From positions 682,001 through 746,000 of the forward strand of contig JAOTON010002073.1 of the NCBI GenBank assembly GCA_034440635.1: a stretch of DNA of 64,000 nt. The letters run 5' to 3'. Shown here piece by piece: positions 46,504-56,252 of the stretch; position 1 is the stretch's first letter, and the number at the start of each line of letters is the position of its first letter. This DNA is from Lepas anatifera. Its lineage: Eukaryota > Arthropoda > Thecostraca > Lepadidae. The position numbers and the translations under genes were made by a program. The notes under the pieces were generated by a model, which searched no databases, was not told the DNA's origin, and worked only from the letters and a program-made list of their open reading frames with translations.

Positions 46504-48362
46504 CTATCTAAGTCATTCGACAACTTGTTGGAACCTCGATATCTCCTCGCACACCCCACCTGAGTTAACCACCCAACAAGCCTTCAATTACCGGGTACAT
46601 TTAAACACCAAGGCTAACCACCCACAAAGCAACGCTACATTCAAATTACCATTTTATGGATTGGTTCACCTTAAACCTACATCGGACATCAATGGACCAT
46701 CAGGGCGCCCTGAGATCAATGACCTTTTCAGGCTGTTGCGTGATACAGTAGTTCGGAGCAGGCCAGACTTTAGCCGTCTTCTAACTGAGCCACCAGCCTG
46801 GTCCTAAACGGCAGGTGTTCCAGAACACTTACTAAAGTACATCACAACGAACTCCTGTGGAAGTTTTTTGTTAACAGACTGGGGTTCCATTTTTGGTCCC
46901 CAGCCCCTCCCACGGGTCCCCAGCCCTTCCGATTTCCCCCACTGGGGACCAGTGCAGTTCTAGTACCAAACAGCTGCAGGCCTGTTCCTCTTTCCGCGAA
47001 TGGTTCTGTGCACTTTGCTAAAGGCCGCTATGGCTCTCTAGCAGTATTTAGTGTGCAAAGTATAAAAAGCAAGTGCCAGTTGAAAAAAACAAAAGTGCCC
47101 TTTGACTGTTGAAATATGAACTTTGAAGACTTATGTGTGCCCTTTTTCCTTTGGTCCGCCGTAAAAAAAACTTGAGAAAAATGTACCGCGTTTGATTTAT
47201 TATTTAGGTTTAGGGGCGCGCCAGCCTGTGACGTCATATAGCACACACATGCACTGTGCTATTGGACAGAATGCAGGGGTTCACTTAAGAAAACGAGCGT
47301 GCGTGTCATATTTGGTGACGCAGCTGCTGTGTCTCAAACAGTCCACATTTCATTTAAAAAGTCACAAAGCTCGACGAATAAAATCTATGCACGACCAAAT
47401 CGTTAAATATACATCCCCAATTTCAAAATTTCACCAATTATAGTTTTATCCATATGCGGACAAAGCACGGAAATAAGACCTTATGCTGTTGCACAGGTCA
47501 AACATTTAAAAATATTTATTTTTACCACGTTGAAATACAAAATATATTCTTCATATTGATCAAAATATACACTTCTTATTAAGGGCATGGTTTTGATCTC
47601 AAGGTAAACATTGATCTGCGTTGGGCAAAGCAACTGGTTTTCTGACCCCTGCTATTTTCCGTTTCCATACTTCGTCGAATTGTATTAATTAAAGCAAGAG
47701 CCAAATAAACAAATTGAAAGCAGCTTTAGTACGGGCTTCTTTCTTCAGGCAAGCTCATTATATCACTGCATTTGAGGCCGGGGGAAGCTCAAGTATATGC
47801 TGTAAAAAACATTACAGTGAAATACCATCACACTTTTACATCACGCAACGCCGAGTTTTATGTCCACTGAGGTACCCAACTCTGCAGTTGTTGAGCAGGT
47901 CTCATTGCCTGGCAGTGCCTTCATCCATTCACTCTGGTTGCGGCACATGAGCGATCCTCTCTCACGGAACAATAAAGCCTCCCCCGCGCTGACTGCAGTT
48001 CCAGGGATGCCGGAGGGCCCGCAGACGGGTCGCCGCAAGGGTGGTACCGTAGACACGTCTCAAGTGCAGACGGTTATGTGGGGCTAGGAAGGAGTGGTGT
48101 AGCAAATGCGTGTACAAACCGTATACGCGTCATGATTTGCGCTTGTGGATGTTTTATTTGATGGTCTATTCACCTCCCAGGGATAAATCAGTTGTGATAG
48201 TTTTGAAGATCCGACGTCGAAAGCACGGAGGGACGTCCCTCAACGTCCCTCAAGGCACGAATCATGGGACATCGCCCCGATTGGAGATAAGACCTAGGTA
48301 ATTTTACTTTCACTACCTGTTACCATCGTTCGCCCTGGCGAATCTTTGCAACTTTACTGTTA
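46504..48362. other. Gene-poor stretch
   Basis: No gene. At 46893-46950 GGTCCCCAGCCCCTCCCACG is followed by an inverted CACTGGGGACC, a short unassigned repeat. Confidence 0.35.
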
Positions 48363-48420
48363 GTAAAGATCAGGGGCGCAACTTTATGTTTTCGATTGGG
48401 GGGCACCCGGCTCGAAAGGG

Positions 48421-48496
48421 GGCCCGTACATGATGGGGGGCCCGTACATGATGGGGGCCCGTACATGATGGGGGCCCGTACATGATGGGGCCCGTA
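48421..48496. repeat. 16-18-bp tandem repeat near the left end
   Basis: CCCGTACATGATGGGG recurs at 48423, 48441, 48458, 48475 and, in part, 48491, with spacing 18, 17, 17 and 16 as the G run shrinks. The shared GGGGCCCG core also builds the larger arrays in this element. Confidence 0.9.
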
Positions 48497-48707
48497 TTTT
48501 TTTAAATGAAAATGTGACCGAAAAAACGTATTTTCGACCGTTTTGTGGTCGAAAACTGACTGCAAAGGTTAAATAACAATTTTTAGCGCGCTATTCGTCA
48601 CTGTTCCTGATTTGCACTAATTAGCCCAAAAAGTAGTCAGAAGACCCAATCTTTTAAACGAGCTGCCAAACTATGTAAGGATATTGGACAAGTAGGTGTC
48701 TACTTAC

Positions 48708-48823
48708 CGTCTTTGTCGTCCACGTGGATGCTCTCCTCCGGAGGTACAACGGGATCAGCCCCGGACGACGCAGGAGGGATGGATGCTGGAGGGTCTTTTG
48801 GCAAACGGGATCCGGCTGATGGC
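48708..48823 (-). CDS. Possible internal exon of an unknown gene
   Basis: The minus strand shows a pyrimidine tract and CCTCGGCCAG acceptor before base 48823, and GTAAGT directly after base 48708. The 116-nt exon is open in one frame as PSAGSRLPKDPPASIPPASS, ending with an acidic EESIHVDDKD, a Pro/Ser-rich linker-like composition. A second frame is also open, so coding is not proven. I do not recognise the protein. It lies 340 bp inside the giant element, so it would be a captured exon or part of a gene whose intron the element occupies. Confidence 0.33.
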
Positions 48824-49837
48824 CTGGCCGAGGAAGGCAATGATCAGGAAAAGAAGGATTGGAATTACAACCTTACTTTACCGTTTTGCTGGAAGCTATA
48901 CACATTGCACTTTTCCGAGTTAGTTTTAAATTAGGGTTTTAATTTTTGCGGTCGATAAATGAACGTAGCTTGCAAAGTGCCAAAAATAGTAGTGATATGA
49001 ATTACTTTAAGTGGACGCGTACGTTGCTAGAGATTAAATGCAAATATGATCGGGGTCATTTTATAACAGTTTGCAAAATTAGCAAGACGATTCTAGATTC
49101 ATAGTTTACCTGAAAAATGTACAAAATTTGGGTAGTTTTGCCAGAGCAGCCCCTCGGTATTGAATGTTCTTTGTTTTACGCTTTTGTGCACCCGACTTAT
49201 GTTTATACTGTCCAACCATTTTAACATTCACACCTGGAACGAAATCGCATTATCGCGAATAATTTGATACAAATGGAAGGTAGAGATCAAAGTGCGAAAT
49301 TCCTTTATCAGCGGGGAAATCGAACCTACTGATATTTATGTTACATGACCAAGACACCTTTTTTCTGATCCATTCACCTTGCCAGTTCATGGCATTGTAC
49401 AACACTGGGTACCGGTCAAGGGGTACTATGAATAGGTGGTACTGCCTATTTCCCTTTACAATCCTCATATAGGATCAGTACAAAAGGAATGGGAACATTT
49501 CTCACGCCCCATCCATTTTTCCCCGAATGTTGCATGGGACCGGCCGCACGTTGCCCCGGGAAAACCACAGGGGGCCCGCAAGCATGGCAGGCGGCCGGTT
49601 TCGGCAACAGGGAGCACGGATACACCACCTGGGGCACGAAACTGCTCACAAATAAGGAACTTCTGCAAATACGCGACTAACACAACAGCTTCAGTTTCTG
49701 CACGATATTCTTAGACCACAAGGGGCCCAGACAGACCACATAGGGCCTGAGCACACCAAAGGGGCCGGGCAGACCACAGGGACCCAGAAAACCATAGGAC
49801 GCCGGTAAGCCCAAAAGGGGCCCGAGCAGACCACACA

Positions 49838-50104
49838 CAGCCAGCAATTTGGCTGGACTCTGCACGATATATGCTGGGCTTTGACTGGGCAGAGCCCGCG
49901 TATATGGGCTCAGCCCAGGTCCGGCTCCGCTCCGTCTGGGCAGAGCCCATGGTCAAGCAAGACCGGGCTCTACCGCTCGGGCAAGTTGTCATCCCCCGAC
50001 CTAATGTCGGGCTCAGCCCGAGTCTATGTGGCTCAGCTATGAGTCTTAGGGCTCGGGCAGAGCCCGACCCAGCCCGCTCTGGGCCCGGTCGGAATTGCTG
50101 GCTG
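49838..50104. mobile_element. Palindromic MITE-like insertion in the minisatellite
   Basis: CAGCCAGCAATT (49838-49849) is perfectly inverted at 50093-50104. Inside, GGGCAGAGCCC and GGGCTCAGCCC words recur. No flanking duplication is visible, which in tandem-repeat DNA is hard to judge. Confidence 0.55.
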
Positions 50105-50211
50105 GGCAGCGGGCCCGGGCAGACCACACGGGGCCTGGACAGATGAAAGCACCCGGGCAGACCACAGGGACCCGAGCTGAACACAGGGGCCGGGCTAACC
50201 ACAGAGGGGCC

Positions 50212-50500
50212 CCAGTCTGGAAAGTATGGCAGCAGACCTGACGAGTCCGCACCAGCCTTGTAGATTTTTCGCACCACCAGCAGCCTAAAATTCACACCAA
50301 GCATTGGTGAGAAATTTCATTGACCCGGAAATTTCGATGTTTTTACCAGTTTCTCCCTTCTCAGATCTCTGTGGGTGTTTGATTTGAGCTCCCTCGCACC
50401 ATACAGCAAAAGTGGGCACTTGTTTACTCCAAAGTTCGAACCACCTGAAGGGTGTCCGCACCACGAGATCTCGCCAAAAGTGCCATACTTTGCAGACTGG
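50212..50500. mobile_element. MITE family M1, copy C (289 bp)
   Basis: CCAGTCTGGAAAGTATGGCA at 50212 and the inverted TGCCATACTTTGCAGACTGG ending 50500 match at 19 of 20. GAGGGGCC flanks both sides (50204-50211 and 50501-50508), a perfect 8-bp duplication of minisatellite sequence. Its interior differs from copies A and B in the middle. Confidence 0.9.
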
Positions 50501-50709
50501 GAGGGGCCCGGGCAAACCACAGAGGGCCCGCGCAGACAAAAGGGGCCCCGAACGGACAAAAGGGGGTCCGCAGAGACCACACAGAGGCCCGGACAGGCCA
50601 AAAGGGTTCCGGGAAAACCACAGGAGGCCCGGGCAGACTACAAGGGGCTCGATCAGAACAAAATGGGCACTAGCAGACAAGGGGTCCGTGCAGACCAAAT
50701 GGGACCCGG

Positions 50710-51069
50710 CCAGTCTGCAAAGTATGGCAGCAGGCCAGACGAGTCGCACCAGCCATCCAAAATTATCGCACCACCAGCCCAAAAAATTCTCACCAATCTG
50801 CCAGATACTAGGGAGAAAAACGCACACATTCCTACCCACACGATGCAATACTACCTCTCTTATTAGTTAGTTAAGGACATTTTATAAGGCCCCCTCCTGT
50901 GTCTTCCTAACTATTCAGTCATTATTTTTTTTTAGTTTTCAGTGTCAACTTCCTCGCACCAGTCTTGCAAATTCGCACCAGGCTGATAAAATTCGCACCA
51001 CTCGCTCCTGTATCCAAGGGCACTCGCACCGACGAGATCTCGTCGAAAATGCCATACTTTGCACACTGG
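50710..51069. mobile_element. MITE family M1, copy B (360 bp)
   Basis: CCAGTCTGCAAAGTATGGCA at 50710 and its inverted partner ending 51069 match at 19 of 20. The flanks GGACCCGG and GGCCCGGG agree at 6 of 8. It aligns along nearly its whole length with copy A at 8993-9330. Confidence 0.85.
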
Positions 51070-51180
51070 GGCCCGGGCAGACCACAGGGGCCCAGACAGG
51101 CCACAGGGGACCCGATCAGACCAATAAGAGCCCGGGATACCACAGGGGCCCGCATGGCAAGCATGGCAGAGGCTGGTTGC

Positions 51181-52049
51181 AGTTACACGAACCGCATCCA
51201 TGGCAGGCCCGTCTGCATCCACAGGGTATTAACTACTGGGAGTAGGGACCGGGCTGCAGCCACCAGGGGGCGGGGCGAATGGGGTGGCCACCAGGGGGGG
51301 AGCGAATGGGGCAGTCACCCCTTAAACCCAAGAGCCTCTGAGGACGAAATTCCGCCCCCAAACCCTCCCCTCCCCCAGGATGCGACGATTGGTCGCCCTT
51401 TGGGTGAAAAGTGCGTCCTTCGGGTGGCTAAGTGCCGCCCTGTCCCCTGAGGCTTTGCCCCTCCCCTTACCCAAATTCTAGATACGTCACTGGCGGCCAT
51501 AGGGGCAAAAGATTCTCCAAGTCTTGGTATTTAGCCATCAGGGGAGCCGGACAGGGGATCATTACTCATTTGGGATTTAGCCCGACAGGAGCTAATAGCA
51601 AACAATCACTTCACTTGCCATTAAACACTGCGCATCGGAGCACGATTTGGATTGACACGAAAAGCCCAAACGTAAAATCCAAATCAGAGCCTAACGAAAC
51701 TTTTCCAGAGTAGACACAAGCCGATTGAATCATAAGCATGCCAATTTTACTGTTCAAGGCAAACTTTGTGCAAATCATTCGCCTCGGCGAATGCGACAAG
51801 AGAGCCAGGAGCATGCCTTAGCTTCCTTCGCGCTGCGCTGACAAGCCCGGGAAATTAAGAGGCTACCATTCGCCGGCGGAGCACATTATTTAACCCAGAT
51901 TTGACGACAAGATTTGATACACTTTTTGACAGACAAATTTAAGAGACTTAAATTTGTCTGTACTTAAAATTCCACTAGAACAAACAAAAATGGAAAACTT
52001 CATGCACATTTCTGACAAAAATTCGCAGCTAGTTCGCAGCTAAGTTTTC
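51181..52049. other. Non-repetitive spacer inside the giant element
   Basis: CCACCAGGGGGCGGGGCGAA (51257) and a second CCACCAGGGGG 35 bp later, then CTAGATACGTCACTGG near 51493 (an unpaired hAT-like end). No gene is seen. Confidence 0.35.
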
Positions 52050-53850
52050 TGACCAAATGTGACGACGCTGCCTCCTGTTCGTGAACACGCCATTGACAGC
52101 CTGGCTACGTTCGAAATGTCAGAGGAAATCATCCGTGCAACTTTATTGTCCACAAACAAACATAAGGCTTGCGGCCCCGATGACATAAGCGCGCGCATAA
52201 TCCATGAATGTGCTGATGAACTGACAACACCAGTAGCGAAACTCTGTCGTCTTTCCCTCGAGCAGGGTGTCTTTCCATCTCGCTGGAAGCGTGCGAACAT
52301 TGTCCCAATATTTAAGAAGGGTGCGAAGTCATGTGCATCCAACTATAGGAGTGTGAGTTTGACCCCACTTTTTAGTAAAGTACTCGAAAAAGTGGTTTTT
52401 ACTTCATTGCTGTCTCATGTGCGCCCTGTTTTAGCTGATCAACAGCATGGTTTTATGTCTGGACGTTCGTGCGTTACGAACCTGGGATCGATATTGAGCG
52501 TGGCCTGGAGCAACATATCCGCTGGCTCACAAACTGATATAATTTATACAGACTTTAGTTCAGCCTTTCAAAGCGTAAGTCACAAACTTCTGGTTCATAA
52601 AATGGAAAAATCATTTAATATCACTGGGACATCATTGTCATGGCTAAAATCATACCTTTCTGGAAGAGAGCAGCGGGTAGTTGTGAATGGCCAATGCTCT
52701 TCGTGGATCTCGGTTACCTCAGGCACACCTGAGGGGGGGACATCTCTCGCCCCTCCTCTTCGCCTGTTTTATTAACGTCCTACCGACTGCTGTCCACTCG
52801 GATTGTATAATTTTCGCCGACGACTGTAAACTGTATCGCAGAGTTGACAGTACAGCTGATGCCACACAACTGCAGGTAGACGTAGATCGATTATGCGCGT
52901 GGTCAATGAAGTGGCAACTGTCACTTAATCCTTCAAAGTGTAAATATTTAACTCTGACACTTCGTACAAAGCCCATTTTAGAAACGTACCACATAGGCAA
53001 CTCGGAGCTTGAGAGAGTGAGTGAGATGCGCGATCTTGGAGTGATCATAGACTCGAAATTAACGTTTCAGTCCCACATCGATGACATGGTGCGAAAGGCC
53101 AACAGGGCTCTAGGGCTTTTAATAAGGTCTTTCCAGACAGGGAAGAATGGTCCATCACTACAGGGGATAGATCATAAAAGTATGATTGTGACTTTTGCGC
53201 CAACGTTCGGAGTATTTTGGAATATGGCTGTGTGATATGGGGAGGAGCTGCCGACACACATCTGAAACGTGCGGACAAAATTCAGCACAAGTTTCTTATT
53301 TGGCTCTGCGCAAGGTGTCGTGTTCAAAACGTTTCACTGGAGTATGCTGACCTTCTCCGTCATTTTGGGTTGGCATCCTTATCCGCGAGAAGGTTACAGT
53401 ATGATATTATGTTCATCAGAAACATTCATAATCACAAAATTGATTCACATTTTCTTTTGGAATGCTTCCCATTGGCAGCGCCTCCCGTGCACTTCGAAAC
53501 TGGTTGCTTTTCAACGTTCCCTACGCCAGAACTAACACTGTAAGGTCGAGCATGTTTACCAGAATTCCCCGTGTCTGTAACAGGTTTTTAAATGCAAATA
53601 GGGACGTTGATATCTGGCACACGAGCTTAGGAGATTTTAAGAAGCGAGTGATCGCCTTTTCCTTTACTGTCTAAGGTGTATACAGTGTGCTCGACAAGAG
53701 TGGATGTTTTTAGCGTTATTTACATTTTATCGTTTTGGTTGTTTGATCCAGTGTACTGCTTTTATCTTATCGACTTCATCTATAAGTGGGTTTTACTGAC
53801 CCGTTGGTGATATGTTTAATAAACTAAACTAAACTAAACAAAATGCCTAG
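52050..53850 (+). mobile_element. 5'-truncated Jockey/CR1-like non-LTR retrotransposon, copy 2
   Basis: It starts within the RT domain and ends with AATAAA (53818-53823), then a CTAAA-repeat tail to about 53840. The 3' UTR word ATAAGTGGG and the AATAAAC terminus match copy 1 at 24.5-26 kb. A target duplication was not resolved. Confidence 0.8.
52059..53674 (+). pseudogene. Reverse transcriptase of LINE copy 2, frameshifted
   Basis: Four frames carry one RT. The first (52059 to about 52735) has ACGPDDIS, FPSRWKRANIVPIFKKG, NYRSVSLT, QHGFMSGRSC, IIYTDFSSAFQSVSH (motif A, Asp near 52553) and SGTPEGG. A G-run insertion at about 52733-52739 shifts to HLSPLLFACFINVLP and IIFADDCKLY (FADD near 52813), then LNPSKC and MRDLGVIIDSKLTF. 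A shift near 53205-53225 leads to EYGCVIWGGAADTHLKRADK, and another near 53535 to RTNTVRSSMFTRIP, stopping at 53672-53674. The catalytic residues remain but the frame is broken three times. The endonuclease is missing. No RNase H is seen. Confidence 0.88.
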
Positions 53851-54090
53851 AAATATATCAATGAAAAAAGTAGTGCCGGCGGAGAGATGCAAAAATAACA
53901 AACATGTCAATTTATTAAACCAGTACTTATCGGAACGGGCCCGGCTGCGCGCGGTGGGGGGTGGTGAACTACAGGGGGTCGTAAGCAAGGCAAGGAGCCC
54001 GGCTAGAGCCAGAGGAGGCCTGGGTAGCCCAGAGGGAGCCTGAAATTATAGCATGGATTCCCGGATGCAGCGAAGTGGGAGGAGTGGAAT

Positions 54091-54263
54091 CAGGGGCGGA
54101 TTCAGGCCGATGGTGGGGGGAGGGGGGCAACGGGGCCCCAAATCGTGAAAAAAACATATGGTTTTTGTTTGAAGAAAATCCGTAAAAATTGGTAAAATCG
54201 GGGGTATTTGGGGAGGGCATCAAATCCCCCAATTTTACCTTTACCCCCCTGGATCCGCTAGTG
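54091..54263. mobile_element. hAT-type MITE, GGCGGATTCAG family (173 bp)
   Basis: CAGGGGCGGATTCAGG at 54091 faces the inverted CACTAGCGGATCCAGG ending 54263. The flanks (AGTGGAAT, CCGTGGTT) do not form a clear duplication, so the right border or the site has changed. Confidence 0.55.
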
Positions 54264-54279
54264 CCGTGGTTCCTTGCAG

Positions 54280-54582
54280 ACAACAGGGACACGGACAAAC
54301 CATAGGAGCCCGGGCAAATTGCAAGGGGCCAGGCAGACCGCAGGGGGGGCTGGGTAGACCACAGGGGGCCCGAGCAGACCACAGAGGGCCCGGGCAGACT
54401 AAAAGGAGCCCAGACCGCCCACAAGGGGCGCGGGCAGACCACAGGGGCCCGGGCGGACCACACAGGACCCAGGCACACTACAAAAAGCCCATACCACCTA
54501 CAAAGGCCCCGGGCAGACTAAAAGGGGCCAAGGCAGAATACAAGGAGCCCGGTTGCAGTCACAGAGGAAACAAAAAGGTCTC
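54280..54582. repeat. GGGGCCCG minisatellite, second block
   Basis: About fifteen 20-bp units (GGGCCCGGGCAGACCACAGG and close variants) resume after the LINE and the MITE. They match the 49.7-51.2 kb array, so the LINE and spacer split one array. Confidence 0.8.
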
Positions 54583-54780
54583 GAGACTGCCAGAAATAGG
54601 GCCCTGGATGCAGTCAAAATGGGCCTGAGAATATCGTTAGGGGCCCGTTTGCGGACACAGCGATTATGGGTGGCTCTAAAGGGGACCGCACCCAAGCAAG
54701 CATGCCAGGGAGCCCGACCGCAGCCACAGCAAGCCCAGATAGACCACGGGGCCCCGCACTCATGGCAAGGGCCCGTCCGT
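54583..54780. repeat. 200-bp duplicated block, left arm
   Basis: GAGACTGCCAGAAATAGGG starts a block with ATATCGTTAGGG, TTGCGGACAC, AGCATGCCAGGGAGCC and CATGGCAAGGGCCCG in that order. The same order recurs at 55939-56134 in direct orientation. The two arms bracket the longest 20-bp array. Confidence 0.85.
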
Positions 54781-55938
54781 GGCATTAGAGGACCCGCGCC
54801 TCCTGGACCACAGGGAGCCCGGTTGCAGTCACAGGTCCCGGTTGCAGTCACAGGGGGCCCGGGTGGATCACAGGCGCCCGGTTGCGGTGACAGGGGCTCG
54901 GGCAGATCACAGAGGGCTCGGTTGCAGTCACAGGAGCCAGGGTGGATAACAAGGGGCCGGGTGGATTCCAGGGGCCCGGTTGCAGTCACAGGTGGCCCGG
55001 TTGGACCACAGGGAATCCGTTTGCAGTCACAGGGGGCCCGGGTGGATCTCAGGGGGCCCGGTTGCAGTCAAAGAGGGCCCGTGTGGATCACATGGGGCCA
55101 GGATGGATCACAGGGGGCCCCAGGTGGATTACAGGGGGCCCCAGGTGGATTACAGGGGGCCCGATTGCAGTCACAGGGAGCCTGGGTGGATCATAGTGGG
55201 CCCGGGTGGATCACAAAGGGCCCGGTTGCAGTCATAGGGGCCCGGTTGCAGTCACATAGTGCATGGTTGCAGTCACAGGGGCCCCGAGTGAATCACAGAT
55301 GGCCCGGTTGCAGTCCCAGGGGGCCCGGGTGTATCACAGAGGGCCCGGTTGCAGTCACAGTGGGCCGGGTGGATTACAGGGGGCCCGGTTGCAGTCACAG
55401 GGGGCCGGATGGCTCACAGAGGGCCCGGTTGCAGTCACAGGGGACCCGGGTGGATCACAGATGGCCCAGTTGCAGTCACAGGGGGCCCGGGTGGATGACA
55501 GGGGGCCCGGTTTCAGTCACAGGTGGCCCGGTTGGACCACAGGGAATCCCTTTGCAGTCACAGGGACCCGGGTGGATCTCAGGCGGCCCGGTTGCAGTCA
55601 AAGAGGGCCCGTGTGGATCACAGAGGGCCCAGGATGGATCACATGGGGCCCCAGGTGGATCACAGGGGGCCCCAGGTGGATTACAGGGGGCCCGGGTGGA
55701 TCACAGGGGGCCCCAGGTGGATTACAGGGGGCCCCAGGTGGATTACAGGGGGCCCCAGGTGGATTACAGGGGGCCCGGTTGGATAAAAGTGGGCCCGGTT
55801 GCAGTCACAGAGTGCCTGGTTGTAGTCACATGGGCCCCGGGTGGATCACAGATGGCCCGGGTGTATCACAGGGGGCCCGGCTGGATCACAGGGGGCCCGG
55901 GTGGATCACAGAGGGCCCGGTTGGATGACAGGAGGCCC
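54781..55938. repeat. 20-bp minisatellite, main array (about 57 units)
   Basis: Exact 20-bp periodicity with three unit types: GGGCCCGGTTGCAGTCACAG, GGGCCCGGGTGGATCACAGG and GGGCCCCAGGTGGATTACAG. Types are interspersed, with short runs of one type (55.09-55.16 and 55.65-55.77 kb) that suggest local slippage or unequal exchange. Since 60 bp is both three units and 20 codons, long stop-free frames arise automatically. Confidence 0.97.
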
Positions 55939-56134
55939 GAGACTGCCGGAATTAGGGACCCGGCTGTAGTCTAAGTGGGCCTGAAAAAATATCGTTAGGG
56001 ACCCGGTTGCGGACACCGAGGTTAAAGGTGGCCCACAGGGCACCCGCAAGCATGCCAGGGAGCCTGGCCTCAGCCAAAGCTAGCCCAAGTAGACCACTGG
56101 GGCCCGGAATCGTGGCAGGGGCCCGGCTCTGTCC
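55939..56134. repeat. 200-bp duplicated block, right arm
   Basis: The direct-repeat partner of 54583-54780, diverged by perhaps 20%. It shares the GAGACTGCC start, ATATCGTTAGGGACCCG, TTGCGGACACCGAG and AGCATGCCAGGGAGCC. Confidence 0.85.
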
Positions 56135-56252
56135 GCAGGGGCCCGCAACTTGGGATTGGGGGGGCTCGTCGGGTCATTGGGGGGCTTCTCCGAGCATGGG
56201 GGGGGGGCTCGAGCCCCCCAAATATGTGGAAACTTGCGCCCCTGGTAAAGAT

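Larger units (their letters stand above)
49700..51180. repeat. GGGGCCCG minisatellite, interrupted array
   Basis: Units of about 20 bp, consensus GGGCCCGGGCAGACCACAGG, occupy about 49700-49837, 50105-50211, 50501-50709 and 51070-51180. Between them sit three inserted MITEs. Units are diverged (AGACCACAAGGGGCCC, GAACACAGGGGCC). Confidence 0.85.
48371..56244. mobile_element. Giant hAT-type composite element (7.9 kb)
   Basis: The left end CAGGGGCGCAACTTT (48371) and the inverted right end CAGGGGCGCAAGTTT (ending 56244) match at 14 of 15 positions and continue with T-rich then GGGGGGC stretches on both sides. The octamer GTAAAGAT flanks both ends exactly (48363-48370 and 56245-56252). Inside are GGGGCCCG tandem arrays, two M1 MITEs, a third palindromic MITE, a hAT MITE, a LINE, a duplicated 200-bp block and a possible exon. 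No transposase was found. A left-end-like CAGGGGCCCGCAACTT at 56136 offers an alternative left border, but its flank (TCTGTCCG) does not match. Confidence 0.7.

Noticed and set aside
54553..55974. A 473-codon open frame rich in Gly-Gly-Pro, collagen-like
   Set aside because: It lies wholly in the 20-bp minisatellite. Since three units equal 20 codons and the units lack stops, long frames are automatic, and overlapping frames are open too.
56136..56244. A 109-bp MITE using a left-end-like CAGGGGCCCGCAACTT
   Set aside because: Its left flank TCTGTCCG does not match the right flank GTAAAGAT, whereas the 48371 end does exactly. The similarity may come from the minisatellite word CAGGGGCCCGCAA.
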